Below, in pieces: positions 52,845 through 62,568 of a stretch of 64,000 bases of DNA. The position numbers were made by a program, and so were the translations under genes. A model generated the notes under the pieces. The model saw only the letters and a program-made list of their open reading frames with translations. It made no database searches and was not told the origin of the DNA. The stretch comes from Shimwellia pseudoproteus (GTDB lineage Bacteria; Pseudomonadota; Gammaproteobacteria; Enterobacterales; Enterobacteriaceae), in assembly GCF_016415625.1 (NCBI RefSeq), contig NZ_WBXP01000012.1:32045-96044 (forward strand). Reading direction: 5' to 3'. Position 1 is the stretch's first letter; each line of letters opens with the position of its first letter.

Positions 52845-53900
52845 TTATTGGCCGGGCTCAAGCAACGCCGCTAACTGCTGGCGGCTGTCAGTCAGCGAGC
52901 CGATATGCTCCGCCACCCATTGGGGGTTGTAGTAGGTGTCGAGGTAACGCTCACCGCTATCGCACAGCAAGGTCACAATGGTGCCCTGGCCTCCCGCCGC
53001 CCGCATTTGCGCCGCCAGTTGTAACGCGCCCCACATATTGGTCCCGGTAGAGGCCCCCACTTTGCGGCCCAGTACCGACTCCAGCCAGTGGATGGTGGCG
53101 ATACTGGCGCTATCCGCCACCGGGATCATCTGATCCACCACATCGGGAATAAACGACGGCTCTACCCGCGGGCGGCCAATGCCCTCGATCCGGCTTCCGG
53201 TATGGCCGGTTAACCGCGGATCGCGGTGCTGCCAATAATCGTAAAAGACGGAGTTTTCCGGGTCGACCACCACCAGTTGGGTGGCGTGACCCTGATAACG
53301 CAGATAACGGCCAATGGTGGCGGAGGTGCCCCCGGTGCCTGCACTCATCACAATGTAGTCCGGGACCGGGTGTGGTTCACAACGCATCTGGCGGAAAATG
53401 CTGTCGGCTATATTGTTATTGCCTCGCCAGTCCGTCGCCCGCTCAGCGTAGGTAAACTGATCCATATAGTGGCCATTCAGCTCCCGGGCCAGCTGCTGTG
53501 AGGCGGCATAAATTTCACAGGGATTGTCTACAAAGTGGCAGCGGCCGCCGTAAAATTCAATCTGCTCAATTTTACGCCTGGCGGTATGCTTCGGCATCAC
53601 GGCAATAAATGGCAGCCCCAGCAACCGGGCAAACCAGGCTTCGGAAACCGCCGTGGACCCGGACGAGGACTCAATAACCGGCGTTCCTTGTTTGATCCAG
53701 CCGTTACACAAGCCGTAGAGGAACAGCGAGCGGGCGAGGCGGTGTTTAAGGCTGCCGGTGGGATGGGTACTTTCATCCTTGAGATAGATATTGATCCCCG
53801 GAAACGCCGGTAAGCACAGGCGAATCAGGTGAGTATCCGCAGAGCGCTGGGCATCGGCGTTGATTTCATTAATGGCGTAGGTGACCCAGTTATCCGTCAT
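52845..53900 (-). CDS. PLP-dependent cysteine synthase-fold enzyme, probable cysteine desulfhydrase
   Basis: A 351-residue fold-type II PLP enzyme. Lys52 in [10 protein letters not shown] is the expected Schiff-base lysine, ESSSGST (77-83) the substrate loop and [10 protein letters not shown] (186-195) the phosphate-binding loop. It differs from CysK/CysM and cystathionine beta-synthase by its N-terminus and by [20 protein letters not shown]. coli K-12 has no gene here; it lies divergent from decR, the Lrp-type regulator of cysteine detoxification, so I infer cysteine desulfhydration or a related reaction. A Lrp-type operator lies between them. Its stop overlaps the T-tract end region of the cof terminator. 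Confidence 0.85.
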   Translation of the reverse strand: MTDNWVTYAINEINADAQRSADTHLIRLCLPAFPGINIYLKDESTHPTGSLKHRLARSLFLYGLCNGWIKQGTPVIESSSGSTAVSEAWFARLLGLPFIAVMPKHTARRKIEQIEFYGGRCHFVDNPCEIYAASQQLARELNGHYMDQFTYAERATDWRGNNNIADSIFRQMRCEPHPVPDYIVMSAGTGGTSATIGRYLRYQGHATQLVVVDPENSVFYDYWQHRDPRLTGHTGSRIEGIGRPRVEPSFIPDVVDQMIPVADSASIATIHWLESVLGRKVGASTGTNMWGALQLAAQMRAAGGQGTIVTLLCDSGERYLDTYYNPQWVAEHIGSLTDSRQQLAALLEPGQ

Positions 53901-53994
53901 GCGTATTCCCCAGGAAGTGTATTGATAATGGCAGTAGCCTACGGGAAATCGCGGAAAAAAAGGTTGCTAAAGATCCTGCTTAAATGCTTTTCTG

Positions 53995-54009
53995 GAGAAA
54001 ATTTTACTC
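53995..54009. promoter_or_regulatory. Lrp/DecR-type operator
   Basis: GAGAAAATTTTACTC matches 13 of 15 positions of the Lrp consensus YAGHAWATTWTDCTR and is nearly palindromic with its flanks (53994-54010, seven of eight pairs). It sits 12 bp before the decR ATG and upstream of the divergent PLP gene, suggesting autoregulation and control of that gene. Confidence 0.6.
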
Positions 54010-54021
54010 CCTGGTGGCGAT

Positions 54022-54483
54022 ATGATAGATAAAATTGACCGAAAATTACTCGCATTACTGCAGCAGGACTGTACCCTGTCGTTGCAGGCCCTGGCCGAGG
54101 CCGTTAATCTGACCACCACCCCCTGCTGGAAACGTCTGAAACGGCTACAAGAAGAGGGGATTATTCAGGGCCATGTTGCCTTGCTGGATGCAGAGAAACT
54201 GGGGCTTGGCTTAACCGCGTTTGTATTGATCAAAACCCAGATGCACAGCCGGGAGTGGTACAGCGAGTTTGTGCGCGTGGTCTCCGACATGCAGGAAGTG
54301 CTGGGGTTCTGGCGCATGGCCGGGGAATATGATTATCTACTGCGTGTTCAGGTGGCGGACATGAAGCGCTATGACGATTTTTATAAGCGAATGGTGAACC
54401 AGGTTCCCGGACTGAGCGATGTCACTTCGAGTTTTGCCATGGAACAGATAAAATATACCACAGCGCTACCGCTGGCGGAGTGA
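54022..54483 (+). CDS. decR: Lrp/AsnC-family regulator DecR (YbaO)
   Basis: DecR senses cysteine and activates anaerobic cysteine breakdown genes in E. coli. The 153-residue protein (E. coli 152) has an N-terminal helix-turn-helix ([24 protein letters not shown] region) and a C-terminal RAM ligand domain ([20 protein letters not shown]). Divergent from the cysteine-synthase-like gene; the pairing strengthens the idea that both deal with cysteine. mdlA follows 67 bp downstream. Confidence 0.95.
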   Translation: MIDKIDRKLLALLQQDCTLSLQALAEAVNLTTTPCWKRLKRLQEEGIIQGHVALLDAEKLGLGLTAFVLIKTQMHSREWYSEFVRVVSDMQEVLGFWRMAGEYDYLLRVQVADMKRYDDFYKRMVNQVPGLSDVTSSFAMEQIKYTTALPLAE

Positions 54484-54550
54484 TAACCCTGGTGATGGCC
54501 CTTTCGTTTCTCTGCCCGCGCCCTAATACGGCCTTCAGGAACCAAACCGC

Positions 54551-56335
54551 GTGCGATTATTTACCCAGTTAGGCTGGTACTTCAGCCAGGAGTGGCGGCG
54601 TTATCTTGGCGCCGTGGCGTTACTTATTCTTATTGCTGTATTGCAGCTTATCCCGCCGAGGCTGGTGGGGGTGATTGTCGATAGCGTCACCCGCGAGCAC
54701 GCCAGCGCCCCGCAGATAGTGATGTGGATTGGGGCAATGGTGCTGATCGCGGTAATGGTGTATCTGCTGCGTTACGTGTGGCGTATTTTACTGTTCGGCG
54801 CCTCCTACCAGCTGGCGGTACGCCTGCGGGGAGACTTTTACCGCCAGCTCAGCCATCAGCAAAGCCGCTTCTATCTGCGCCATCGCACCGGGGACTTAAT
54901 GGCCCGGGCCACTAATGATGTGGATCGAGTGGTGTTTGCCGCCGGGGAGGGGGTACTAACCCTGGTGGACTCCATGGTGATGGGCTGTGCGGTGCTGGTG
55001 ATGATGAGCACCCAAATTAGCGCCCCGCTGACCCTGATAGCGCTGCTGCCCATGCCGGTGATGGCGCTGGTTATCCACCGTTACGGTAACCAGCTCCACG
55101 AACGTTTTAAGCTGGCCCAGGGGGCATTCTCCTCCCTTAACGATCGCACCCAGGAGAGCCTGACCAGTATCCGCATGATCAAGGCGTTTGGTCTTGAGGA
55201 TCGGCAGTCTGCGCTGTTTGCCCATGATGCCAAAGTCACCGGCGAGCGGAATATGCGGGTCGCCCGGGTGGATGCCCGTTTTGATCCGACTATCTATATC
55301 GCCATCGGCATGGCAAACCTGCTGGCAGTCGGGGGCGGTAGCTGGATGGTACTGAACGGCAGCCTGACCCTTGGCCAGCTCACCAGCTTTATGATGTATC
55401 TGGGGCTGATGATTTGGCCAATGCTGGCGCTGGCATGGATGTTTAACATTGTTGAACGCGGCAGCGCGGCCTATAGCCGGATCCGCAGCCTGCTGGATGA
55501 AGCCTCAGTGGTTACCGACGGTACGCGACCGGTGCCCGCTGGCCGGGGCACCCTGGTGGCGAATATCCAGCAGTTTCATTATCCAGAGACATCCCAGCCC
55601 GCCCTGCGCCAGGTGGCGTTTACCCTTCAGCCCGGAAAAATGCTGGGGTTATGTGGCCCGACAGGATCCGGGAAAAGTACGCTCCTGGGGCTGGTGCAGC
55701 GCCAGTTTGATGTCGAACAGGGCAGTATCTGTTTCCACGGGGTAGCGCTGCCTGAGCTGCAGCTCGACAGCTGGCGCGAACGGCTGGCGGTAGTAAGCCA
55801 GACGCCGTTTTTATTTTCCGACACGGTGGCAAACAATATTGCCCTCGGCAGGCCCTGGGCGAGCCAGGCGCAAATTGAACGCGCGGCGCAGCTGGCCTCA
55901 GTTCACGAGGATATTTTGCGTTTGCCGGAAGGCTATAACACCGAGGTAGGCGAACGGGGCGTGATGTTGTCGGGCGGCCAGAAGCAGCGTATTTCTATTG
56001 CCCGGGCGCTGTTGCTGGAGGCGGAAATTCTGATCCTCGATGACGCACTTTCCGCGGTGGATGGCCGCACCGAACACCAGATTTTGCAGAACTTGCGCCA
56101 GTGGGGAGAGGGCCGGACCGTGATTATCAGCGCCCACCGGTTGTCTGCCCTGACTGAGGCCAGCGAGATCCTGGTGCTGGCTCACGGCGGGGTGGCCCAG
56201 CGGGGCCGCCATGAACAACTGCTCGGGCAACCGGGCTGGTATCGGGATATGTACCGTTACCAACAACTGGAGGCGGCGCTGGACGACGGCCCCAACGACG
56301 GCGTTAAAACAGACCTGGAGGCGTGCGATGCGTAG
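54551..56335 (+). CDS. mdlA: ABC exporter half-transporter MdlA
   Basis: MdlA and MdlB form a heterodimeric multidrug-type ABC exporter of unsettled substrate. The 594-residue protein starts with GTG and has six membrane helices followed by an ATPase domain: Walker [10 protein letters not shown] (369-377), signature LSGGQKQR, Walker [13 protein letters not shown]. The usual catalytic Glu is Asp here, as I recall for E. coli MdlA, so this site may be degenerate. The stop overlaps mdlB by 8 bp. Confidence 0.96.
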   Translation: MRLFTQLGWYFSQEWRRYLGAVALLILIAVLQLIPPRLVGVIVDSVTREHASAPQIVMWIGAMVLIAVMVYLLRYVWRILLFGASYQLAVRLRGDFYRQLSHQQSRFYLRHRTGDLMARATNDVDRVVFAAGEGVLTLVDSMVMGCAVLVMMSTQISAPLTLIALLPMPVMALVIHRYGNQLHERFKLAQGAFSSLNDRTQESLTSIRMIKAFGLEDRQSALFAHDAKVTGERNMRVARVDARFDPTIYIAIGMANLLAVGGGSWMVLNGSLTLGQLTSFMMYLGLMIWPMLALAWMFNIVERGSAAYSRIRSLLDEASVVTDGTRPVPAGRGTLVANIQQFHYPETSQPALRQVAFTLQPGKMLGLCGPTGSGKSTLLGLVQRQFDVEQGSICFHGVALPELQLDSWRERLAVVSQTPFLFSDTVANNIALGRPWASQAQIERAAQLASVHEDILRLPEGYNTEVGERGVMLSGGQKQRISIARALLLEAEILILDDALSAVDGRTEHQILQNLRQWGEGRTVIISAHRLSALTEASEILVLAHGGVAQRGRHEQLLGQPGWYRDMYRYQQLEAALDDGPNDGVKTDLEACDA

Positions 56336-58124
56336 TTTCGGGCGGTTATGGCCGACGTTAAAACGCCTGCTGGCCTATGGATCGCCGTGGCGTAAGCAGA
56401 TGATTATCGCCGTGGCGATGTTATGGATCGCCGCGGCGGCGGAAGTCAGCGGCCCGGCGTTAATCAGTTACTTTATTGATCACCTGGTGGCGAACCACAG
56501 CGTGCCGGTGGCCTGGGCGGTGGGGCTGGTGGCGGCCTATCTTTTGTTACAGTTGCTGGCCGCCGGCCTGCACTATAGCCAGTCGCTTTTGTTTAACCGG
56601 GCGGCGGTAGGGGTAGTGCAACAGCTGCGTACCGATGTGATGGATGCCGCCCTGCGCCAGCCGCTGAGTGAGTTCGACATCCAGCCCGTTGGGCAGTTGA
56701 TCTCCCGGGTGACTAACGACACCGAAGTGATCCGCGATCTGTATGTTACCGTGGTGGCCACGGTATTACGCAGTGCTGCCCTGGTGGGGGCCATGCTGGT
56801 GGCGATGTTCAGCCTCAACTGGCGGATGGCGCTGGTGGCTATCCTTATCTTCCCGGCGGTACTGGTGGTGATGGTGATTTATCAGCGCCTGAGTACCCCG
56901 ATTGTGCGCCGGGTGCGCGGTTACCTGGCCGATATTAATGATGGCTTTAATGAAATTATTAACGGCATGAGCGTGATCCAGCTGTTTCGCCAGCAGCGTC
57001 GCTTTGGTGAACGGATGCACGCCCTCAGCGAGTCTCACTATCAGGCGCGCATGCAGACATTGCGTCTGGACGGCTTCCTGCTGCGGCCGCTGCTGAGCCT
57101 GTTTTCCGCCCTGATACTGTGCGGGCTGCTGATACTGTTTGGTTTCTCCGCCTCGGGGACCATTGAGGTGGGGGTGCTGTATGCCTTTATCAGCTACCTG
57201 GGGCGCCTGAATGAGCCATTGATTGAGCTCACTACTCAGCAGTCGATGCTGCAACAGGCAGTGGTGGCCGGGGAGCGGGTCTTTGAACTGATGGACAAAC
57301 CGCGCCAGCAGTATGGCGATGATGATCGCCCGCTGGAAAATGGCCAGATTGATTTGCAGGATGTGTCGTTCGCTTACCGCGGGGATCGCCTGGTATTGCG
57401 CGATATCTCGCTGCATGTCCCGCCACGCCAGTTTGTGGCGCTGGTGGGGCATACCGGCAGTGGTAAAAGTACCCTGGCTAACCTGCTGATGGGCTACTAC
57501 CCGCTGACCCGGGGGACGATTTGCTTTGACGGTCGCCCGCTGGAGGGCCTGAGCCACGGGGCGTTGCGTAAAGGCATCGCCATGGTACAGCAGGACCCGG
57601 TGGTGATGGCTGATACCTTCCTGGCGAACGTAACCCTGGGGCGAGATATCAGCGAAGCGCAGGTCTGGCAGGCGTTAGAGACGGTACAATTGGCGGCACT
57701 GGCCCGCAGCCTGCCGGACGGGATCCACACCGCATTAGGGGAGCAGGGCAATACCCTGTCCGTGGGGCAAAAGCAGTTACTGGCCCTGGCCCGGGTACTG
57801 GTGGATTTACCAGCGATCCTTATCCTGGATGAGGCCACCGCGAATATTGACTCCGGTACTGAGCGGGCGATTCAGCAGGCGCTGCATCTGGTGCGCCAGC
57901 ACACCACTCTGGTGGTTATCGCTCACCGGCTGTCCACTATCACCGAGGCGGATACTATCCTGGTGCTGCACCGTGGTGAAGCGGTGGAGCGGGGCACCCA
58001 TCAGCAACTGCTGGCCAGCCGGGGCCGTTACTGGCAGATGTACCAGTTGCAACTGGCCGGGCAGGAGCTTGAGGACGGTGCTGCGCCGGGTGTCCAGCGT
58101 GGTGCATCTGGCGTGGGCCATTAA
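56328..58124 (+). CDS. mdlB: ABC exporter half-transporter MdlB
   Basis: Partner of MdlA, 598 residues from ATG 56328 (E. coli 593; [21 protein letters not shown]). Six membrane helices precede an ATPase domain with Walker [10 protein letters not shown] (374-382), signature LSVGQKQL and Walker [12 protein letters not shown], with the canonical Glu. The overlap with mdlA indicates coupled translation. The longer in-frame reading from 56211 is a shadow within mdlA. Confidence 0.96.
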   Translation: MRSFGRLWPTLKRLLAYGSPWRKQMIIAVAMLWIAAAAEVSGPALISYFIDHLVANHSVPVAWAVGLVAAYLLLQLLAAGLHYSQSLLFNRAAVGVVQQLRTDVMDAALRQPLSEFDIQPVGQLISRVTNDTEVIRDLYVTVVATVLRSAALVGAMLVAMFSLNWRMALVAILIFPAVLVVMVIYQRLSTPIVRRVRGYLADINDGFNEIINGMSVIQLFRQQRRFGERMHALSESHYQARMQTLRLDGFLLRPLLSLFSALILCGLLILFGFSASGTIEVGVLYAFISYLGRLNEPLIELTTQQSMLQQAVVAGERVFELMDKPRQQYGDDDRPLENGQIDLQDVSFAYRGDRLVLRDISLHVPPRQFVALVGHTGSGKSTLANLLMGYYPLTRGTICFDGRPLEGLSHGALRKGIAMVQQDPVVMADTFLANVTLGRDISEAQVWQALETVQLAALARSLPDGIHTALGEQGNTLSVGQKQLLALARVLVDLPAILILDEATANIDSGTERAIQQALHLVRQHTTLVVIAHRLSTITEADTILVLHRGEAVERGTHQQLLASRGRYWQMYQLQLAGQELEDGAAPGVQRGASGVGH

Positions 58125-58151
58125 CCCAACACGCCCGGATTTACGCCCCCA

Positions 58152-58168
58152 CGCGCAGTGTGGGTGCA
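58152..58168 (+). promoter_or_regulatory. Weak NtrC-like site, distal
   Basis: The right half GGTGCA (58163-58168) is perfect, the left half matches three of six. Its centre is 32 bp, three helical turns, from the stronger site at 58184-58200, the spacing of paired glnA enhancer sites. Confidence 0.4.
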
Positions 58169-58181
58169 GGCCATAAAAGAG

Positions 58182-58207
58182 AACGCACCGCAATGGTGCG
58201 TTTTTTT
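58182..58207 (+). terminator. Terminator of mdlB overlapping an NtrC enhancer site
   Basis: AACGCACC (58182-58189) pairs with GGTGCGTT (58195-58202), with T residues to 58207, so it ends mdlAB transcription. The core CGCACC-N5-GGTGCG (58184-58200) is also close to the NtrC consensus TGCACY-N5-GGTGCA, about 130 bp before the glnK start. Confidence 0.8.
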
Positions 58208-58295
58208 ATCATTTCCGTTCCTGATCCCCCGCGGTTGCCCGGTGCGCCCCTTGCAAACGGTGGTTTTTTGTTTCCGCCACATCAATTGCTATTTT

Positions 58296-58311
58296 TGGCA
58301 CATCAATTGCT
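58296..58311 (+). promoter_or_regulatory. Sigma-54 promoter of glnK-amtB
   Basis: TGGCAC-N5-TTGCT is a full match to the sigma-54 consensus, with GG at 58297-58298 and GC at 58309-58310. Transcription should begin near 58322. It fits NtrC-dependent nitrogen-starvation control. Confidence 0.93.
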
Positions 58312-58373
58312 TTAGTTACCCCGGGAAACATTTTAGTGATGGTACTGACCTTAATACTCACTGGAGGGGATCT

Positions 58374-58712
58374 ATGAAGCTGGTTACCGTGGTAATCAAA
58401 CCATTCAAGCTGGAAGACGTCCGGGAAGCGCTCTCTTCCATCGGCATTCAGGGGCTGACAGTCACCGAAGTTAAAGGCTTTGGCCGCCAGAAAGGACATG
58501 CCGAATTGTACCGCGGTGCGGAATACAGCGTGAACTTCTTGCCTAAGGTCAAAATTGATGTGGCCATTGCCGATGACCAGCTTGATGAGGTGGTCGACGT
58601 GGTAAGCAAAGCCGCCTGGACCGGTAAAATTGGCGACGGCAAAATTTTTGTTGCCGACCTGCAACGGGTGATTCGGATCCGCACCGGCGAGTCTGATGAA
58701 GCCGCACTCTGA
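58374..58712 (+). CDS. glnK: Nitrogen regulatory PII protein GlnK
   Basis: GlnK senses 2-oxoglutarate and ATP/ADP and blocks AmtB when nitrogen is ample. ATG 58374 follows GGAGGGG and gives 112 residues. The uridylylation site Tyr51 is in the T-loop (YRGAEYSVNFLPK), with the C-terminal DGKIFVADLQRVIRIRTGE intact. It is 36 bp upstream of amtB. The in-frame extension from 58158 crosses the promoter and is rejected. Confidence 0.99.
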   Translation: MKLVTVVIKPFKLEDVREALSSIGIQGLTVTEVKGFGRQKGHAELYRGAEYSVNFLPKVKIDVAIADDQLDEVVDVVSKAAWTGKIGDGKIFVADLQRVIRIRTGESDEAAL

Positions 58713-58748
58713 CAGCTGACCGGACATATTAGTTAGAGGATAAAGACG

Positions 58749-60038
58749 ATGAAAAAAGTAAGTTTGCTGTCTGGTATCGGTGCCCTGGCGTTGCTGCCCT
58801 CTCTGGCGATGGCGGCAGATCCCGCCGTGGCCGATAAAGCCGACAACGGCTTTATGATGCTGTGTACCGCGCTGGTTCTGTTTATGACCATTCCCGGCAT
58901 TGCGCTGTTCTATGGCGGGCTTATCCGTGGCAAAAACGTGCTGTCGATGCTGACCCAGGTGTCGGTTTCTTTTGCTCTGGTGTGCGTGCTGTGGGTGGTT
59001 TACGGTTACTCGCTGGCCTTTGGTAGCGGTAATAGCTTTTTCGGCGGTTTTGAATGGGTGATGCTGAAAAATATCGAATTAAAAGCCCTGATGGGATCGT
59101 TCTATCAATATATTCACGTGGCGTTCCAGTGCTCATTTGCCTGCATTACTGTCGGGCTGATTGTCGGGGCGCTGGCGGAACGTATCCGTTTTTCTGCGCT
59201 GCTGATTTTTGTGGTGGTATGGCTAACGTTTTCTTATCTGCCGGTGGCCCATATGGTATGGGGCGGTGGCCTGCTGGCGAGCCACGGGGCGCTGGACTTT
59301 GCTGGCGGTACCGTGGTGCATATTAACGCCGCCGTTGCGGGTCTTGTGGGAGCATACCTGATGGGTAAACGTGTCGGGTTTGGTAAAGAGGCGTTTAAAC
59401 CGCACAACCTGCCGATGGTGTTTACCGGCACGGCTATTCTGTACTTCGGCTGGTTCGGCTTTAACGCGGGCTCAGCCAGTGCGGCAAACGAAATCGCCGC
59501 TCTGGCATTTATGAACACCGTGGTGGCGACAGCGGCGGCGATCCTTGGCTGGATCTTCGGTGAGTGGGCGCTGCGCGGTAAGCCATCCCTGTTGGGGGCC
59601 TGTTCTGGTGCCATTGCCGGCCTGGTGGGGATCACCCCGGCCTGTGGCTATGTTGGGGTGGGGGGGGCGCTGATTATTGGTATTGTATCTGGCCTGGCGG
59701 GGCTGTGGGGCGTTACTCTGCTGAAACGCTGGCTGCGGGTGGATGATCCCTGTGATGTGTTTGGGGTACACGGGGTGTGCGGGATTGTCGGCTGTATCCT
59801 GACCGGTATCTTTGCCGATACCTCGCTGGGGGGCGTTGGCTACGCGGAAGGTGTCACCATGGGCCATCAGGTGATGGTGCAGCGGGAAAGCATTGTGCTC
59901 ACCGTGGTGTGGTCAGGTGTGGTGGCGTTTATCGGCTTTAAACTGGCGGATATGACGGTGGGGCTGCGGGTACCGGAAGAGCAGGAGCGCGAAGGGCTGG
60001 ACGTGAACAGCCACGGCGAAAATGCCTACAACGCCTGA
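58749..60038 (+). CDS. amtB: Ammonium channel AmtB
   Basis: AmtB conducts ammonium across the inner membrane. It has 429 residues (E. coli 428) including a cleavable signal sequence (MKKVSLLSGIGALALLPSLA before MAADPA). Eleven helices follow. The pore histidines are present in TVVHINA (His168) and FGVHGVCGIVG (His318) by E. coli numbering. Co-transcribed with glnK from the sigma-54 promoter; ends at a bidirectional terminator. Confidence 0.98.
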   Translation: MKKVSLLSGIGALALLPSLAMAADPAVADKADNGFMMLCTALVLFMTIPGIALFYGGLIRGKNVLSMLTQVSVSFALVCVLWVVYGYSLAFGSGNSFFGGFEWVMLKNIELKALMGSFYQYIHVAFQCSFACITVGLIVGALAERIRFSALLIFVVVWLTFSYLPVAHMVWGGGLLASHGALDFAGGTVVHINAAVAGLVGAYLMGKRVGFGKEAFKPHNLPMVFTGTAILYFGWFGFNAGSASAANEIAALAFMNTVVATAAAILGWIFGEWALRGKPSLLGACSGAIAGLVGITPACGYVGVGGALIIGIVSGLAGLWGVTLLKRWLRVDDPCDVFGVHGVCGIVGCILTGIFADTSLGGVGYAEGVTMGHQVMVQRESIVLTVVWSGVVAFIGFKLADMTVGLRVPEEQEREGLDVNSHGENAYNA

Positions 60039-60051
60039 TTGTGAAAACAGC

Positions 60052-60081
60052 AAAAAAGCGGAACCCGGGTTCCGCTTTTTT
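60052..60081. terminator. Bidirectional terminator between amtB and tesB
   Basis: The stem AAAAAAGCGGAA with TTCCGCTTTTTT around CCCGGG is symmetric, so it serves both convergent genes. Confidence 0.95.
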
Positions 60082-60092
60082 CGTTTAGAGGA

Positions 60093-60956
60093 TCAGGGCT
60101 GGCGCTGGCGCATCACCCCTTCTTGCACGGTGGAGGCCACCAGTATGCCGTCACGGGTGTAAAACTCCCCGCGCACAAAGCCACGGGCGCTGGAGGCCGA
60201 CGTGCTCTCGACGTTGTACAACAGCCAGTCGTTCATATTCACCGGGCGGTGGAACCACATGGAGTGATCAATAGTGGCTACTTGCATGCCCGGTTCAAGA
60301 AAACCCACGCCGTGGGGCTGTAGCGCGGTCGGCAGGAAATTAAAATCCGATGCATAGCCCAGCAAATACTGGTGGATGCGAATATCGTCTGGCACGGTAC
60401 CGTTGGCCCGCAGCCAGACCTGGCGGCTGGGTTTATCGACGTGGCCCTGCAATGGGTTATGGAACACCACCGGGCGTATCTCCAGCGGTTTTTCCACCAG
60501 AAATTTCTCTTTCAGTACCGGGGGCAGCAAATGTTCAAATTTGCGTGCGATATCGGTTTCTGAGGGGATACTTTCCGGCGCCGGGGCTGCCGGCATCGCT
60601 TTCTGATGCTCGAAGCCGTCCTCCGGCCCCTGGAAGGAGGCGGTCATATAAAAAATAGGCTTGCCGTTCTGAATAGCCGCTACCCGGCGGGCGCTGAAGC
60701 TGTTGCCGTCGCGCAGGACTTCAACGTCATAGATAATGGGCTTCTGGCTGTCGCCGGGGCGCAGGAAATAGCTGTGAAACGAGTGGACCAGCCGTTCGGA
60801 CGGCACCGTGTCGGTCGCCGCATAGAGCGCCTGGCCAACCACCTGGCCGCCAAAGACCTGACGCAGGCCAAGATCCTGGCTCTGGCCGCGGAACAGGCCG
60901 TCTTCGATTTTTTCCAGATTAAGTAATGCCAGTAGCGTATTGAGCGCTTGACTCAT
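60093..60956 (-). CDS. tesB: Acyl-CoA thioesterase II
   Basis: TesB hydrolyses a broad range of acyl-CoAs. The 287-residue protein (E. coli 286) has two hot-dog domains: [18 protein letters not shown] and [12 protein letters not shown] in the first, [13 protein letters not shown] and the catalytic region with Asp, Thr and Gln in the second. It is convergent with amtB and divergent from ybaY. Confidence 0.97.
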   Translation of the reverse strand: MSQALNTLLALLNLEKIEDGLFRGQSQDLGLRQVFGGQVVGQALYAATDTVPSERLVHSFHSYFLRPGDSQKPIIYDVEVLRDGNSFSARRVAAIQNGKPIFYMTASFQGPEDGFEHQKAMPAAPAPESIPSETDIARKFEHLLPPVLKEKFLVEKPLEIRPVVFHNPLQGHVDKPSRQVWLRANGTVPDDIRIHQYLLGYASDFNFLPTALQPHGVGFLEPGMQVATIDHSMWFHRPVNMNDWLLYNVESTSASSARGFVRGEFYTRDGILVASTVQEGVMRQRQP

Positions 60957-61065
60957 AGTAGATCCTCAGTGGGAAACTCAACCGACGTCGCAAATTATAA
61001 CCCATTGGTAACATTGCGTTGCGGGTAAGATTAGTCTGGATATTATTGGTTTTTTAGCAAATTCT

Positions 61066-61121
61066 GTGGTCTGTGCCACACTTATTGTGAAACTGGTGTT
61101 TCAGTGGCCACCACAGACCAC
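61066..61121 (+). promoter_or_regulatory. ybaY promoter/leader with nested inverted repeats
   Basis: GTGGTCTGTG (61066-61075) pairs with CACAGACCAC (61112-61121). Inside, CCAC/GTGG and GAAAC-TGGT-GTTTC extend the fold. CCACACT (61076-61082) resembles a sigma-S -10 element (CTACACT), and E. coli ybaY is, from memory, sigma-S dependent. Thus the repeat spans a probable promoter and early leader. Confidence 0.45.
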
Positions 61122-61162
61122 CTTCTGTGGCTTGTGATGGCCCCGATAATAAGGAGAAATTA

Positions 61163-61690
61163 ATGAAACTTACACCTCTATTAACGGGTTTAGCCGTTGC
61201 AGCCGCTTTAGCGGGTTGTGCACAGCAAAACAGTGCGGGAACCGCGCCTCAGGGGACTGATCCTTATGGCATCGCCACGCTGTCTCAGGGGGATTCGTCA
61301 CAGCCTAATGTCTCCGGTAATGTGATTATTCGCCAGCGTTCCGCGCTGCCGCCGGATGCGGTGCTGACGGTAACCCTGTCTGATGCCAGCCTGGCGGATG
61401 CACCGGCCCGGGTGTTGTCGCAAAAAGCGGTGCACACTGAAGGTAAACAATCACCGTTCAGCTTCGTGCTGCCCTACAACCCGTCCCAGATCCAGGCTAA
61501 AGATCGGGTACTGTTAAGTGCCGCTGTCGCCATTAATGGGCGTCTGGTGTTTGTCACCGATACGGTACAGCCAGTGATCAATCAAGGGGGCACCCGTGTT
61601 GATCTGAACCTGGTGCCGGTACCGCAACAGGCAGTGCCGGTTGATACCGGCAATGGCGCTTCTACTGGCGGGGCGCCGCTCTCCTGGTAA
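61163..61690 (+). CDS. ybaY: Lipoprotein YbaY
   Basis: A 175-residue lipoprotein (E. coli 190) with lipobox LAGC (Cys19) and Ala at +2, so probably outer membrane. The mature part has the YbaY/META-like beta domain (SGNVIIRQRSALPPDAVLTV, PFSFVLPYNPSQI). Overexpression of E. coli ybaY is associated with glycoprotein-polysaccharide metabolism names only; function unknown. The ATG 61163 follows AAGGAG. It is convergent with ybaZ. Confidence 0.92.
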   Translation: MKLTPLLTGLAVAAALAGCAQQNSAGTAPQGTDPYGIATLSQGDSSQPNVSGNVIIRQRSALPPDAVLTVTLSDASLADAPARVLSQKAVHTEGKQSPFSFVLPYNPSQIQAKDRVLLSAAVAINGRLVFVTDTVQPVINQGGTRVDLNLVPVPQQAVPVDTGNGASTGGAPLSW

Positions 61691-61715
61691 GAACCTAAAC
61701 ACTATCGCGCGCCTG

Positions 61716-61745
61716 AAAAGCGATGCCTGCGGGTATCGCTTTTTT
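61716..61745. terminator. Bidirectional terminator between ybaY and ybaZ
   Basis: AAAAGCGAT (61716-61724) pairs with ATCGCTTTT (61735-61743) over a 10-nt loop; T and A tracts lie on either side. Confidence 0.88.
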
Positions 61746-61765
61746 ATGCCCGGGGATTAATAGGG

Positions 61766-62074
61766 CTACAGACGCCAGCGGTAGCGGGTTAAATCGACGA
61801 TACCGTCACCGGATACCATAATCCCCTCTGCCAGCAGCGCCTGGCGCTGGCGCTGTAAGTCCGGGCCGGTTAATGAAATAGCGCCGTGGCGATTTACCAC
61901 CCGATGCCAGGGGAGCAGGCTGCCTTCCGGCAGGCGTTTCAGGACGCCCCCCACCTGGCGTGCCGCCCGGGGTGAGCCCGCCAGCAGGGCGACATCCCCG
62001 TAGGTGGTGACCCGTCCTTCGGGGATGGCGGCGACAATCTGCCAGACGCGCTGAGGGAAGCTTGCCTCAGACAT
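61766..62074 (-). CDS. ybaZ: Alkyltransferase-like protein (Atl, YbaZ)
   Basis: Atl proteins bind O6-alkylguanine in DNA and recruit nucleotide excision repair. The protein has the MGMT helix-turn-helix (GRVTTYGDVALLAGSPRAARQ) and the motif PWHRVVNRHG in which Trp replaces the active-site Cys, the hallmark of Atl. ATG 62074 follows GGAG and gives 102 residues; E. coli YbaZ (129) is longer at the N-terminus. An in-frame extension exists upstream without homology. Confidence 0.94.
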   Translation of the reverse strand: MSEASFPQRVWQIVAAIPEGRVTTYGDVALLAGSPRAARQVGGVLKRLPEGSLLPWHRVVNRHGAISLTGPDLQRQRQALLAEGIMVSGDGIVDLTRYRWRL

Positions 62075-62175
62075 ATTTTGTACTCCGGTAATCAATAATC
62101 CATTCAGGATAATCACAGTGGGCGGCGCTGTGAATAGCCCACTGTGTAAGAAAGCAGCAGCTGGCTGGCAGTGGC

Positions 62176-62204
62176 TTGCAATTGGCCTGAGCAACAGGGA
62201 TAAT
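62176..62204 (+). promoter_or_regulatory. Promoter of ffs (4.5S RNA)
   Basis: TTGCAA (62176-62181), a 17-bp spacer and GATAAT (62199-62204) precede a GC-rich discriminator. The start near 62211 leaves a leader of about 30 nt for RNase P removal. Confidence 0.75.
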
Positions 62205-62241
62205 GCGCCTGCGCTGTGGGGATTACCCCGCAGCTCTCAAT

Positions 62242-62355
62242 GGGGGCCCTGTTGGTTCTCCCGCAACGCTACTCTGTTTACCAGGTCAGGTCCGGAAGGA
62301 AGCAGCCAAAGCAGACGACGTGTGTGCCGGGATGTAGCTGGCAGGGCCCCCACCC
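62242..62355 (+). ncRNA. ffs: 4.5S RNA of the signal recognition particle
   Basis: The 114-nt sequence is nearly identical to E. coli 4.5S RNA. The ends GGGGGCCCTG and CAGGGCCCCC close a long hairpin. The Ffh-binding core (CAGGTCAGGTCCGGAAGG with the GGAA tetraloop and AAGCAGCCAAAGCAG on the return strand) is intact. It pairs with Ffh to target inner-membrane proteins. Position beside ybaZ matches E. coli. Confidence 0.98.
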
Positions 62356-62568
62356 ATTTGTATCTCCCTCGTTCTCCTTTCTTTCACCCGGTTATTATTG
62401 GGTGCGATGACCGCTGTTCGCGCTAAACCATCGGTAATAATCTGATCATCACAACGTTTTTGCCCGTCGCCAGGGTGTATAACGTGCGGCGGACGCCGCG
62501 GCGCACGCGTCGTCAACTGCGTATCTGTACGACACAACAACCGGATTTGTACGTATAAAGGGCCAATC

